DNA of 64,000 nucleotides from NCBI RefSeq assembly GCF_000298315.2, contig NZ_AEYE02000038.1, forward strand, positions 124,001 to 188,000. Reading direction: 5' to 3'. A program made the translations under genes and the position numbers. The notes below the pieces were generated by a model. It saw only the letters and a list, made by a program, of their open reading frames with translations, searched no databases and was not told where the DNA came from. Positions 8,821 through 17,702 of this stretch are shown here, in pieces. How positions within the stretch are numbered: position 1 is the stretch's first letter; the number at the start of each line of letters is the position of its first letter. This stretch comes from Rhizobium grahamii CCGE 502. Lineage in GTDB: Bacteria > Pseudomonadota > Alphaproteobacteria > Rhizobiales > Rhizobiaceae.

Positions 8821-9818
8821 AGACAACACTCCTTCGCCGGGTTGCGGCCCTGTGGTGCTCCGGAAACCTGCGGACCGGCTACCATGATTTCGGCGAGCAC
8901 CGACACCGCCAGCGACTTTGGATCGGGCGATGAGGGGATCACACCGATCGGCCCGCGAATCCGGCTCGACCGTTCAAGGGGGACACCAATCTCTTCCAGA
9001 CGCTGCAATCTTGAGCGTTGAGTGGCGCGACTGCCCTGGGCTCCGATATAGAATGCAGAGGACGTCAAAAGATGCTTGAGAATTTCCGGCTCGTAATCGT
9101 GATCATGATAAAAGAGGACGGCTGCTGTGCGCGCATCGACCTGCAATGCAAAAAGCTCTGAAAGGTTGGTCAGCTCGCGGCACTTGTTACCGGAGGCGCG
9201 CGTCGATGCAAGTGTCATGGCGTCATGAGAGACCAGCAGCTGTTCGTAACCGAGCCCCTCGACTAAAGCGGCAAAGACCGACGCCTCCGGTCCAGCTCCG
9301 AACGTCAAGAACTGCAGCGGCGGCTCGAACCCGAGTGTGAAACCATGCGCATCGTTCTTTGTTTCGCGGACCGGCGCGAGCGTAAGTCGCCCTGATTTCG
9401 AGATCTGCAGGCTGACGGGCCGCCGGAGCTTCCTGGCCTTGGAAAGCTTCCGCAGCACCTGGACATCCCGCAGCGGAAACAACATGACATCGATGCCACC
9501 GCCGCAGGGTAGACGGATGTCGATGAAGCTCGATCCCTCGCCATAGCGAAGCACCCGCACATCGCCGCCAACGCGAATATCATTTGCATGCAGGATGAGG
9601 TCCGCTTCAACACAGCCCGAGGTGATCGCCCCGGCAAAACTCCCATCGGGAAGAATTGCCATGGCCGCTCCTGGCGAGCGATAGGCTGGACCACGAGTTT
9701 CCGTCAGAACGGCCAGAACCACACCCTCGCAGGTGGCATTGCTGGAAAATTCCCATGGATCGGCGAGCGCCGGATGCGCGCCTGACAGCAAAGGCGCGGC
9801 TTGCAATTCACATCGCAT
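8817..9818 (-). CDS. XdhC-family molybdenum hydroxylase maturation protein
   Basis: About 333 residues with both XdhC parts: an N-terminal domain with VVLAVLTETRGPAYRSPGAA and AGAITSGCVEADLILHA, and a C-terminal Rossmann-like domain beginning FLTFGAGPEASVFAALVEG and containing FYIGAQGSRATQRSRLQRL. XdhC proteins bind molybdenum cofactor, promote its sulfuration and insert it into xanthine dehydrogenase-type enzymes. The partner is expected to be the hydroxylase at 20863-24606. I prefer the ATG at 9818 because GGAGG lies 7 bases before it; an upstream TTG at 9824 lies too close to that site. A variant of the TetR palindrome lies upstream at 9939-9952, which suggests co-regulation with the cyclase operon. 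Confidence 0.85.
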   Translation of the reverse strand: MRCELQAAPLLSGAHPALADPWEFSSNATCEGVVLAVLTETRGPAYRSPGAAMAILPDGSFAGAITSGCVEADLILHANDIRVGGDVRVLRYGEGSSFIDIRLPCGGGIDVMLFPLRDVQVLRKLSKARKLRRPVSLQISKSGRLTLAPVRETKNDAHGFTLGFEPPLQFLTFGAGPEASVFAALVEGLGYEQLLVSHDAMTLASTRASGNKCRELTNLSELFALQVDARTAAVLFYHDHDYEPEILKHLLTSSAFYIGAQGSRATQRSRLQRLEEIGVPLERSSRIRGPIGVIPSSPDPKSLAVSVLAEIMVAGPQVSGAPQGRNPAKECCL

Positions 9819-9938
9819 CGGCAATCCTCCGAATCCGTCGTCGCGAAGTGCTCTCTGATCCTTGCGCAGGCGGCTATGGCGCGGGTGCTGGCTCGAAAAC
9901 CCTTTCGGCTCCGCGGCCCTCCTCCCAAAGAACCTTAT

Positions 9939-9952
9939 TTATCAGTCGAACA
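9939..9952. promoter_or_regulatory. Degenerate copy of the TTATCG-N2-CGATAA operator upstream of xdhC
   Basis: TTATCAGTCGAACA matches 10 of 14 positions of the palindrome found at 11831 and 12691. It lies about 120 bp upstream of the XdhC start on the minus strand. The left half-site is nearly complete and the right half is weaker. Operator function is inferred from the repeat of the motif and the shared molybdenum-enzyme theme. Confidence 0.4.
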
Positions 9953-10084
9953 CTAAACGCCTTCTATGTCAAGTATCAACATCCGCAACAACCAAGTTTC
10001 GCGTGGCGAAACAGGTGGTTATGCTTGGCCATCCGGCGTGATTTGCAGGCGGCGCTGCGGCGTGACCGCAGTCCCCCGTCACGA

Positions 10085-10864
10085 TCATTCCGCGGTCCAT
10101 CCGCCATCAACCAGGAGAGCGCTTCCCGTCACAAGCGCCGAGGCATCCGAAGCAAGGAACAGCACCGCTCCCACCACATCCTCGGGCGTACCCAGGCGGC
10201 CAAGCTTGATTTTGGAGACCATGGCGTTGCGGGCAGCGGGATCCTCCAGAAACGGTCTCGTCATTGGCGTTTCGATGAATGTGGGCGCAACCGTATTGAC
10301 GCGGATCCCGACAGGGCCAAGCTCAACGGCAAGCGCTTTCGTAAATCCTTCCAGAGCCCACTTGGAGGCACAGTAGATCGTCCGATTGGCAGCGCCGACA
10401 TGCCCCATTTGCGACGACATGTTGATGACTGAACCTTGTATGCGGAGATTTGCCATACGGGTCGTGATTGCCTGGGCCGCAAAGACAGCGGCCCGCAGGT
10501 TCAATCCCATCACAGCGTCGAAGTCCTCAACAGTAACATCTGAGAGTGGCCTCGGCCTGTTCGTGCCGGCATTGTTGACGAAAATGTCGTAAGCGGGCAT
10601 TGCGTCGACGGTTGCGCGAAAGCCGGCGATATCGCGGACGTCTGCAACAAGCGCCTCAGCCTTGAAACCATGGTCGCGGATGGACCGGGCGCCCTCTTCG
10701 ACCTCGCTTTCGGTCCGGGCGCAGAGGGTGACCTCTGCGCCGGCGCTTGCCAATCCTTCGGCGATCGAGCGACCAAGCCCCCGGCCAGCGCCGGTGACGA
10801 GAGCGCGACGGCCGGATAGCGAAAGCCGATCAAGGATGTTGAAACCAGACATGGTTTCGTTCAC
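10085..10864 (-). CDS. SDR-family NAD(P)-dependent oxidoreductase
   Basis: A classical short-chain dehydrogenase of about 259 residues. The cofactor motif VTGAGRGLGRSIAEGL is near residue 24, the NNAG motif appears as FVNNAGTNRPRP, and the catalytic Ser-Tyr-Lys set is in INMSSQMGHVG and IYCASKWALEGF. It interconverts an alcohol and a ketone. The GTG start at 10864 overlaps the stop of the cyclase gene (GTGA); an ATG at 10852 is an alternative, and neither has a strong ribosome site. It follows the cyclase gene in the operon controlled by the palindrome at 11831. A cyclase-family hydrolase plus a dehydrogenase next to XdhC suggests downstream steps of the same ring-degrading pathway, which is an inference. 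Confidence 0.85.
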   Translation of the reverse strand: MNETMSGFNILDRLSLSGRRALVTGAGRGLGRSIAEGLASAGAEVTLCARTESEVEEGARSIRDHGFKAEALVADVRDIAGFRATVDAMPAYDIFVNNAGTNRPRPLSDVTVEDFDAVMGLNLRAAVFAAQAITTRMANLRIQGSVINMSSQMGHVGAANRTIYCASKWALEGFTKALAVELGPVGIRVNTVAPTFIETPMTRPFLEDPAARNAMVSKIKLGRLGTPEDVVGAVLFLASDASALVTGSALLVDGGWTAE

Positions 10865-11811
10865 TTGATCGCTTGCGGATTGATCGGAGAGCCAGCGCCG
10901 CCCGGCAGATGCAAGGGCGGGGCCAGGAAAAAGAACTCATAGACCTCGTCCTCGGCGCAATCCTCGGCCAGCTCCTTGAGGTAGAAGATCTCTCCCATCG
11001 CGATCCCCATCGCCGGAATGACGACCCAGTGCCAGGGCTGGTTGGCTTCCTTGGTTTGATTTGGACGCACTTCGCATCCCCACGTGTCGGTGCAGATGCC
11101 GGCAACGTCCTTGTCGCGAAGCCAGAAGCAGGTATCAAAACCCATACCGGGCGCATCGCCTCCGGCATAGCCCGCCCAACTTCCCATCGCCAGGCAACGC
11201 TCCTGATGGCCGGTGCGAACGATCACGAAATCGCCCTTGCGGATCTCCACGCCCTGCGAGGCCGCGCAGCCATCGAGGTCGGTAGGCGTGATCGCGTAAC
11301 CGTCGTCCAGAGAATCGACACCTTTCCAGCGAGCTATGTCGAGAAGCACGCCGCGCCCGACCATCTTGTCGCGATAGTGCTCGATGCCGAGCTTCTTGGC
11401 GCCTTTGACGTCGACCAGCTTTGCGTCGTAGCCGTTATACATCTTTTCATCGAGGAAGATGTGGCAGAGCGCATCCCATTGCGTCGAAGCCTGGCAAGGC
11501 ATGTTGATCGCGTCATCGGCGTAGCGCAGATAGGGTGCTGGTTCGTCCTGATTGCCGGCGGCCGCATCCGTGCCCGTTGCCAGCATCGTGTGGATCGGGT
11601 TCCAGCGACCTCCAAACATGCCTGACTGGATCGGCTCCTTCAACGACAGCCCCAGGGAAAAGGTCCTGCCCTTCCTGACCAGTGAAGCAGCCGCAACGAT
11701 GTCGGCGGGCTCAATATTGTTGAGAGTGCCGATCTGGTCGTCGTCACCCCAGCGCCCCCAGTTGGAAACCTTCTTGGCGGCGTCATAAATCGCCTGACGG
11801 GTGAACGTCAT
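10861..11811 (-). CDS. Cyclase-family (kynurenine formamidase-like) hydrolase
   Basis: A 316-residue member of the Cyclase/KynB superfamily of metal-dependent amidohydrolases. The metal site motif appears as TQWDALCHIFLD around residue 110, the form found in the subfamily where the usual HxGTHxD is replaced by xQWDxLxH. Other marks are NWGRWGDDDQIGTLNNI at the start and GDFVIVRTGHQ in the middle. Such enzymes open lactone or amide bonds in aromatic and heterocyclic degradation. The ATG at 11811 is decided by the perfect AGGAGGAGGG just before it; an apparent extension to 12069 runs across the divergent promoter and is rejected. It is the first gene of an operon with the SDR, and the operator at 11831-11844 sits immediately upstream of its ribosome site. 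Confidence 0.82.
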   Translation of the reverse strand: MTFTRQAIYDAAKKVSNWGRWGDDDQIGTLNNIEPADIVAAASLVRKGRTFSLGLSLKEPIQSGMFGGRWNPIHTMLATGTDAAAGNQDEPAPYLRYADDAINMPCQASTQWDALCHIFLDEKMYNGYDAKLVDVKGAKKLGIEHYRDKMVGRGVLLDIARWKGVDSLDDGYAITPTDLDGCAASQGVEIRKGDFVIVRTGHQERCLAMGSWAGYAGGDAPGMGFDTCFWLRDKDVAGICTDTWGCEVRPNQTKEANQPWHWVVIPAMGIAMGEIFYLKELAEDCAEDEVYEFFFLAPPLHLPGGAGSPINPQAIK

Positions 11812-11830
11812 GATGAACCCTCCTCCTAAG

Positions 11831-11844
11831 TTATCGTTCGATAA
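11831..11844. promoter_or_regulatory. Palindromic operator TTATCGTTCGATAA between cyclase and TetR genes
   Basis: Perfect inverted half-sites TTATCG and CGATAA with a 2-base centre lie in the 118-bp divergent region between the cyclase operon and the TetR gene. The same palindrome recurs at 12691-12704. Size and placement fit a TetR-family operator controlling both directions. Binding itself is inferred. Confidence 0.72.
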
Positions 11845-11929
11845 ATAACCCTCATCGGGCATGGTAGTCAAGAGATCTTTTTCCGTGTTAGAAGGGTCGC
11901 ATCGGCAACACCCTGACCTCCGAAGGAAA

Positions 11930-12619
11930 ATGGTTCCAAAGCAACCCGCCAAGAGACGCCGCCTACCGCCCACCGAAAGGCGCGAAGAGATCCTCCAGAA
12001 GGCCATCAACCTTTTTTCGGAGCATGGTTTCGAGAGCAGTACCCGCGAGATTGCCCGGCAGCTGGGCATTACGCAGCCCCTGCTCTATCGCTACTTCCCA
12101 AGCAAGGAAGACCTCATCCGCGAAGCCTATCGATCGGTTTATCTGGAACGCTGGGACGTCGAGTGGGACCGGCTACTCTGCGACCGGACCAAGCCTTTGG
12201 ACTGGCGGTTGAAAGCCTTCTACGATAGCTATACGCGCGCGATTTTCACCCGCGATTGGATGCGCATCTATCTCTTTTCGGGCCTTAAAGGCGCCGACAT
12301 CAACCGCTGGTACATTGGCCTTCTGGAGGAGCGGATCCTCCAGCGTATCATCAAGGAATACCGCCATTTGGCAGGTCTCGACGCCGAGATGCAGCCGGAA
12401 GCTGAAGAACTTGAGCTTGCCTGGGCATTGCACAGCGGCATCTTCTATCTGGGCGTTCGAGAGCACATCTTCAGCCTTCCGCCTCCCAAAGACCGTCAAA
12501 AGATCATCGCCAACGTCGTGGACGTCTTCCACCACGGAATCCAGGTACATTTTTCTAAGATTTCCGCAATGAAGCCGGCAGCGATTGCGGCGCAATCCAA
12601 GCGATCAATCGATCATTAG
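11930..12619 (+). CDS. TetR/AcrR-family transcriptional regulator
   Basis: A 229-residue regulator. The N-terminal TetR domain has ERREEILQKAINLFSEHGF, the helix-turn-helix REIARQLGITQPLLYRYFPS (about residues 33-54) and KEDLIREAYRSVY. The C-terminal ligand domain is helical (LKAFYDSYTRAIFTRDWM onward). The start at 11930 is chosen because CGAAGGAAA precedes it and the longer frame has no ribosome site. It is divergent from the cyclase-SDR operon, and a repeated palindrome (11831, 12691, weaker at 9939) marks its probable targets: its own promoter, the cyclase operon, xdhC and the decayed mocA-like gene. The effector is probably a substrate or intermediate of the molybdenum-hydroxylase pathway. 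Confidence 0.88.
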   Translation: MVPKQPAKRRRLPPTERREEILQKAINLFSEHGFESSTREIARQLGITQPLLYRYFPSKEDLIREAYRSVYLERWDVEWDRLLCDRTKPLDWRLKAFYDSYTRAIFTRDWMRIYLFSGLKGADINRWYIGLLEERILQRIIKEYRHLAGLDAEMQPEAEELELAWALHSGIFYLGVREHIFSLPPPKDRQKIIANVVDVFHHGIQVHFSKISAMKPAAIAAQSKRSIDH

Positions 12620-12677
12620 AAGCGCTCGTATGACTGCGTTACTGCGAGTCTTCCACCGAACCCAGGGAATATTACTG

Positions 12678-12706
12678 TTGACAAATTAAATTATCGAGCG
12701 ATAAAT
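12678..12706 (+). promoter_or_regulatory. Promoter with overlapping TetR-type palindrome upstream of the mocA-like pseudogene
   Basis: TTGACA at 12678-12683 is followed after 17 bases by ATAAAT at 12701-12706, a good -35/-10 pair. The palindrome TTATCGAGCGATAA (12691-12704) covers the spacer and the -10, where a repressor would block polymerase. It faces the mocA-like pseudogene beginning near 12860. Confidence 0.65.
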
Positions 12707-12859
12707 ATAGGCGCTGATGTCCTCCCCCGCGCCGCCTCCCGTGCAATGAGAACATCCAACCAAAGCCCGGGAGGCGGCAGGGGCGCGGAGTTTGTGCTGC
12801 GAAAGACTGCATCATCCGCCCACTGGATGCGGACGAAACATCGGTGGGAGCGCACTAAC

Positions 12860-13470
12860 AAAGCGTCACTCGCCGCGTCGCAATTATCCTGCTTGCGGCC
12901 GGTCGGGCGGCCAAAATTGGGTCCAACTGGTGGGCGCAAATTGCTTAAGTTCGACGTCGTTCCGCTGGTTCGCCGCATGGCGGCAGTTGCACTCGGGTCG
13001 AAGGCGGCGGCTGTCATCCTTGTGACCGGCCACCGTCGGACAGAGGTGGAGACTGCAGTTGAGGGTCTGAACATAGAGGTGGCGGAAAATCCGCATTATC
13101 TCACCGGGAATGGCGAGCTCCTTGATCACACCTCTCATTTCAAAAGGTTGCCATATCGACGGGACACTGATCATGCTCGCAGATATGGCCAAGCCTGCTG
13201 TTCGCACCTCGATGAGCTAATCGCCGCCTTCAAAACTTCTGGAGAGGATTGCATCGTGCGCGCCGCGTGTCAGGGAAGGCATGGGATCCCGGTAATTTTT
13301 CCAATATCGATCCACAAATTTTGCAGTTTGAAGGCGGCGTCGCAGCGCGCCAGATCATCGAAAGGGCCAGCTTGTCTGTTATTCAGGTGGAGATCGGCGA
13401 GGCGGCGCTCCTGGGTCTCGACACGCCAGAAGCGGTGAAGGGGCCAGCGGCATCATCAAATGTAAAATGT
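12860..13470 (+). pseudogene. Decayed MocA-like molybdenum cofactor cytidylyltransferase
   Basis: Pieces of a MocA/MobA-type nucleotidyltransferase are spread over shifting frames. The nucleotide-binding start ILLAAGRAAKIGS is at about 12882, then RKLLKFDVVPLVRRMAAVAL and VILVTGHRRTEVETAVEGL in a second frame, LIMLADMAKPAV (the usual GDQP-like loop) in a third, ELIAAFKTSGEDCIV back in the second, and finally LQFEGGVAARQIIERA and LGLDTPEA in another frame to about 13436. At least three frameshifts make it non-functional. MocA adds CMP to molybdenum cofactor for xanthine dehydrogenase-type enzymes, so its position beside xdhC makes sense. It lies just downstream of the operator-promoter at 12678-12706, showing it was once part of the TetR-controlled set. 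Confidence 0.72.
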
Positions 13471-13570
13471 TCAAGCGAGCGTGCAGCCATCATGGCGGAG
13501 AACGATTTCCGCGGTCCATGTTACACCAACGTTAGTGCGGGAGATAAACCAGGCGGCCGGCTGACGTCAA

Positions 13571-13597
13571 CCGTGTCGAGCCAGCGGCTCGACACGG
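13571..13597. terminator. Perfect 12-bp-stem hairpin downstream of the mocA-like pseudogene
   Basis: CCGTGTCGAGCC and GGCTCGACACGG flank a 3-base AGC loop. There is no run of T after it, so it may be a terminator with a weak tail, or an operator for the LysR gene that starts 178 bp further on. Confidence 0.4.
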
Positions 13598-13774
13598 CGT
13601 GGCCGTGGATCCCCCCGAAGCGTCATTCGATATCGACGCATCCTGTCGCAGTGGAGCTTGTCTGAACGTCATCGTAGTCGAAGCTCGAGGCGTTCGCGCC
13701 GCTGCGCCAGTTGACGCCTCTTTCAACTTGACGGCATGATATAAGCAAAAGCTGAACAGGGCGGGAACACAAGC

Positions 13775-14755
13775 ATGAATCTGCGGCAAATCCGGTATTT
13801 TCTCGAGATCGCCGAACACGGCAATTTTACGCGTGCCTCTGAAGTTCTCAATATCGCTCAGCCGGCTCTTTCAAGACAGATCCGACTTCTCGAAGAGGAT
13901 CTAGGTGAAGCCCTTTTCATTCGATCCGGCCATGGCGTTGCCCTGACCGCTGCGGGCAAGGCTCTGCGTGAAAGAGCAACAGTGCTCGTCTACGAATTTG
14001 ACAAGCTTCGGGATGTCGTTGCCGATCAATCAGAACCCCGAGGCCATCTCACGGTCGGATTGCCCCCCGCCATCTCCCACATGCTGAGCATCGAACTGGT
14101 CGACGCTTACTGCCGGCAGTATGCCGATGTTCATCTTCATATTCGCGAAGGGATCAGTTTGGATCTCATTGCCGGTATCCAGCAGAGCAAAATCGACTGC
14201 GCAATCGTCGTCTCCGATGAGAACCAGGGCTTGCGCTCCGAGTTTCTATTCAGGGAAACTCTTTTCCTCGTGGCCCCTGCTGCTGAGAAGTACGACCTTA
14301 ATCAGCAGCTTACTCTCGATAGAGCTGCTGGCAAGCCGCTCATCCTGACCAATAGAATGAACAATTTCCGGGTGGCGATCGAAGACGCTTTTGGGCGCAG
14401 CCAGCTTCCGATGCGGGTCTTGGCTGACAGCAATTCGACGAGCATGATTGCAGCACTCGTCGCGAAAGGCGCGGCTTACAGTATCCTGCCCTATTGTGCG
14501 ATCGCCGCGGCCCTTAGCCAGGGGCTTATTTCAGCAAGCCCTATTGAGGGCCTCTTTGTCGACTGGGCATTTGTAAGCCCTCCGCAGACGGAACTGACAA
14601 TTCCTGCCAAGCTCTTTCACCAAATGCTTCTCGATCAGATCCATCGAAAGGTTGAAGGAAACAACTGGCTGGGCGCCGTGATGACAACCACGCCTGCGCC
14701 GATCAGGGCAGATGATCAGCAAGCTTCCATCGACATGCTTGGCAACGGTCCATGA
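13775..14755 (+). CDS. LysR-family transcriptional regulator
   Basis: A 326-residue LysR regulator. The winged helix-turn-helix covers [20 protein letters not shown] and [20 protein letters not shown] (to about residue 45), then [18 protein letters not shown]. The effector domain starts at [15 protein letters not shown]. The beginning is of the NAC/CbbR-like, aromatic-type branch. It is convergent with the chemoreceptor gene at 14759-16167, with a gap of only a few bases, so the target is not given by a divergent neighbour. A role in controlling the catabolic genes on either side is plausible but unproved. Confidence 0.87.
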   Translation: MNLRQIRYFLEIAEHGNFTRASEVLNIAQPALSRQIRLLEEDLGEALFIRSGHGVALTAAGKALRERATVLVYEFDKLRDVVADQSEPRGHLTVGLPPAISHMLSIELVDAYCRQYADVHLHIREGISLDLIAGIQQSKIDCAIVVSDENQGLRSEFLFRETLFLVAPAAEKYDLNQQLTLDRAAGKPLILTNRMNNFRVAIEDAFGRSQLPMRVLADSNSTSMIAALVAKGAAYSILPYCAIAAALSQGLISASPIEGLFVDWAFVSPPQTELTIPAKLFHQMLLDQIHRKVEGNNWLGAVMTTTPAPIRADDQQASIDMLGNGP

Positions 14756-16167
14756 GCATTAGCCGGCGGCGGCCATCTTGGGCGTGACGTGAGATATCGC
14801 GCCGCCACCGACGTTGAACTGGGCCAGCAACTGGAACAGTGCAGCCGCTTCGGCTGCAAGACTGTGGGCGGCTGCAGCGGATCCTCGACCATCGCCGCAT
14901 TTTGCTGGGTGCCGCGGTCAACGACGTTGATTGCCTGGTTGATCTCGGCGATTCCGAGAGACTGCTCCTTGGCAGCTTCAACAATCGCCTCGACATTGTC
15001 GCTCACCTCCTTGACCTGCGACACGATAGTACTGAGCGCACTGCCTGTTTCACCAACCAAGGCGACTCCGGTTTGGACGTGGACGTTCGAGATGGCAATC
15101 AGCTGATTGATCTGTTGCGCGGCCTTGGCAGAGCGCTGCGCAAGTTCACGCACCTCCTGGGCAACGACCGCGAAGCCTTTCCCAGCATCGCCCGCCCGCG
15201 CTGCCTCGCCCCCTGCGTTGAGAGCCAGCAAATTGGTCTGAAAAGCGATCTCATCGATGACGCCGATGATGCCGGAAATTTCTGCTGAAGAGGCTTCGAT
15301 TTTGCTCATCGCCTCGATGGCACGGCCAACGACTGTCCCTGAAACCTCGGCGTTCTCCCGTGTCCGGCGCACAAGACGCCCTGCCTCTTCAGCGCGCCGG
15401 CTCGTCTGCGCCACCGTCGTCGTGATCTCATCCAAGGCCGCAGCCGTCTCCTCGACGGAGGCTGCTTGCTGTTCGGTGCGCTTCGACAATTCGTCCGATG
15501 CACTGCGGATCTGCTCCGAGCCCGCCGTGATGGCACCGGCATTGCGTGCGACCGCCTGCATTGCCTGAAGGAGCCTGCTTATGGCAGCGTTGAAATTGGC
15601 GCGCAGGACATCATAACGGCTTCCGAGATCTGAGCAACGCACCGTCAGATCGCCTTCAGAAAGTGCCGCGAGTGCTTGGCTCAGCTGTTTGACGACATGT
15701 GCCTGTCCCGCGGCTTCCTCTTCTTGGATCCGAGAGGCCTCGGAACGCTCCTGTTCGATCAATCTCTGCTGGTCTGCTTCACGCTGTTCCATGGTCAGAC
15801 GATCACGAACTTTGTCTTGCAGGATCTTTGTGGCCCTCGCCATCATGCCGATTTCGTTCGGCAGGTTCGTGTGCGGAATCGCAATTGAGACGTCGTCGTT
15901 CGAGACCGCTGATAAAGATGAATGTATGTGAGTGAGCGGTCGCGTAATGCCACGCACCACCGCAAGTGCTCCGATCAAGCTGATAATGAGGACGGCCGCC
16001 ACGATCCCCAATGCCTGAATGTAAACCTGATTGATCTTTTCGTCGATGTCATCGAGATAGGCGCCCGTGCCGAGCACCAGCTGCCAGGGGTCAAATGCTT
16101 TGGCGAAGGCGATGACAAGGCCCGTTGTCAGCAGGATCAATTTACTGGAGATGCGGAAATTTGACAT
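14716..16167 (-). pseudogene. Methyl-accepting chemotaxis protein lacking its sensor domain and frameshifted at the end
   Basis: The first membrane segment ([13 protein letters not shown]) is joined directly to the tail of an sCache sensor ([20 protein letters not shown]), followed by the second membrane segment (residues about 50-70), a HAMP domain and the signalling hairpin with [20 protein letters not shown]. Family chemoreceptors carry well over 100 periplasmic residues where this protein has almost none, so the ligand pocket has been deleted in frame. Near 14880 one base is missing after QQNAAMVE. In the shifted frame the normal ending ([20 protein letters not shown] ... VTPKMAAAG) continues to a stop at 14759, while the unshifted frame runs on to 14716. 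It can hardly sense a ligand, although the signalling core is intact. Confidence 0.78.
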
Positions 16168-16249
16168 AGAAGCCTCTGCTGAGGAAAGGAGCTGATTCAG
16201 TTGAAGCGCTTTTTTGAAATGACTCAGGAGTTAAGACAGGTTTTAGCAG

Positions 16250-16981
16250 TCAACCTCCCAGATAAAGTTGGCTGATGAGCTCGCTGTCGCGAAGTTCAGC
16301 CGCGGTCTCTGCGGAAAAGGCGACCTCACCGTGCACGAGAACATAGCCGCGGTCAGCAATCCGCATCGCTTCCTGAAAGTTCTGTTCGGCCATGACGACC
16401 GTTAGCCCGAACTGCTCCTTCAATTCACCGATCTTCGCGATCGCCTGCGACACCATGATCGGCGCCAGGCCGACGGAAGGCTCGTCGACGAGGAGAACCC
16501 GCGGCGAAGACATGATCGCCCGGCCAAGCGCCAGCATCTGCTGCTGTCCGCCCGACATCGATCCCGACAGCTGCCGGCGTCTTTCCTTCAAAATCGGGAA
16601 AGCGCCATAACAAAATTCGAGATTGGCGGTGATCTTTCTTCTCGCCGCTTTGCGATAGGCGCCGAGGAGCAAATTTTCCTCCACGGTCAGCTGAGGAAAT
16701 AGCCGCCGCCCCTCTGGGACGATGCTGATGCCGTGCTCGACGATCTGATCGGTGTCGAGATGGGTCAGGTCGATCGCCTGTCCGTCAAGCTCGAGCGTGA
16801 TAGAGCCTTGCGTTGGCCGCACGTCGCCGATCAGGCACTTCATCAGTGTGCTCTTGCCGTTTCCGTTGGTACCGAGGAGGGCAACGGTCTCGCCTTCCCG
16901 GGCTTCGATTGACAGACCATGTAGGACTTGCACCGTGCCGTATCCGGCATGCAGGTCGCGCACCACTATCCTAACTGCCAA
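16250..16981 (-). CDS. livF: Branched-chain amino acid-type ABC transporter ATPase LivF
   Basis: About 243 residues of the LivF type: Walker A LLGTNGNGKSTLMKCL, signature LSGSMSGGQQQMLALGRA and Walker B PRVLLVDEPSVGLAP. It is one of two ATPases driving a LIV-I-like importer. It has no ATG near the family start; I take the TTG at 16981, which overlaps the end of LivG, with a GTG at 16966 as alternative. The frame stays open up to 17032, but that part lies inside LivG. It is the last gene of a minus-strand operon that begins at coxG (26082). Because the importer is encoded with a molybdenum hydroxylase, its ligand is probably the hydroxylase substrate rather than an amino acid. Confidence 0.87.
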   Translation of the reverse strand: MAVRIVVRDLHAGYGTVQVLHGLSIEAREGETVALLGTNGNGKSTLMKCLIGDVRPTQGSITLELDGQAIDLTHLDTDQIVEHGISIVPEGRRLFPQLTVEENLLLGAYRKAARRKITANLEFCYGAFPILKERRRQLSGSMSGGQQQMLALGRAIMSSPRVLLVDEPSVGLAPIMVSQAIAKIGELKEQFGLTVVMAEQNFQEAMRIADRGYVLVHGEVAFSAETAAELRDSELISQLYLGG

Positions 16982-17702
16982 GATATGCCCTCCGCACCTC
17001 TGGATTGGCCATGACATCGGCGGGCGCGCCATCGCATATTATCCGTCCCGCAGTCAGGCAAACGATGCGCTGCGAGAACCGCATGACCGCTTGCAGAATG
17101 TGCTCCACCATGACGATCGTGATGCCGGAGGAATTGAGGTCCATCAGAATATCAAGGATCTCGTGGACTTCCTTGGTGGCAAGGCCAGCCATGGCCTCGT
17201 CGCAGATCAGCAATTTGGGACGAGTGGCGACTGCCCTCGCCAGCTCAAGTTTGCGCAACTCAACCTGCGACAACTGTCCCGCTGGCGCATTCATGCGATC
17301 GGCGAGCCGCACACGCCGTAGCAGATCGCTCGCTTCGGAATGAACCGCGTTTTGGTTTTTCGCATCGATCAGACGGTGGACGATGTACTCGAGTGGCACC
17401 ATCAGGTTCTCGATGACCGTCATCGAATGGAACGGCTTCGGGATCTGAAAAGTCCTCGCCAGACCTGCCTTGGCCCTGCGATAGGTCGCAAGCTTCGAAA
17501 TGTCTGCGCCATCGAATGCGATTGCTCCCGCTTCGATCGGCAAGACCCCGGAAATGCAGTTGATAAGGGTCGTCTTGCCTGAGCCGTTCGGGCCGATCAG
17601 ACCGAGGCGTTCGCCCTTGGCAATGTCGAGGTTGACGTCGGTAAGGGCCGTGAAGCCGCCGAACCGTTTTGTGACACCGTCCACCTTCAAAAGGCTAGTC
17701 AT
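16971..17702 (-). CDS. livG: Branched-chain amino acid-type ABC transporter ATPase LivG
   Basis: A 243-residue ATPase with Walker A LIGPNGSGKTTLINCISG, the LivG-type stretch GLARTFQIPKPFHSMTVIEN, signature LSQVELRKLELARAVA and Walker B KLLICDEAMAGL. In the signature the second Gly of the classic LSGGQ is not kept (LSQVELRK), which is common in LivG relatives. It pairs with LivF to power LivHM. Its start overlaps the end of LivM (the stop of LivM is at 17695) and its end overlaps the start of LivF, so translation is coupled across the three genes. Confidence 0.88.
   Translation of the reverse strand: MTSLLKVDGVTKRFGGFTALTDVNLDIAKGERLGLIGPNGSGKTTLINCISGVLPIEAGAIAFDGADISKLATYRRAKAGLARTFQIPKPFHSMTVIENLMVPLEYIVHRLIDAKNQNAVHSEASDLLRRVRLADRMNAPAGQLSQVELRKLELARAVATRPKLLICDEAMAGLATKEVHEILDILMDLNSSGITIVMVEHILQAVMRFSQRIVCLTAGRIICDGAPADVMANPEVRRAYLGS

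Noticed and set aside
11812-12069. N-terminal extension of the cyclase frame
   Set aside because: It would run across the divergent promoter, the palindrome and into the TetR gene, while an ideal ribosome site stands before the ATG at 11811.
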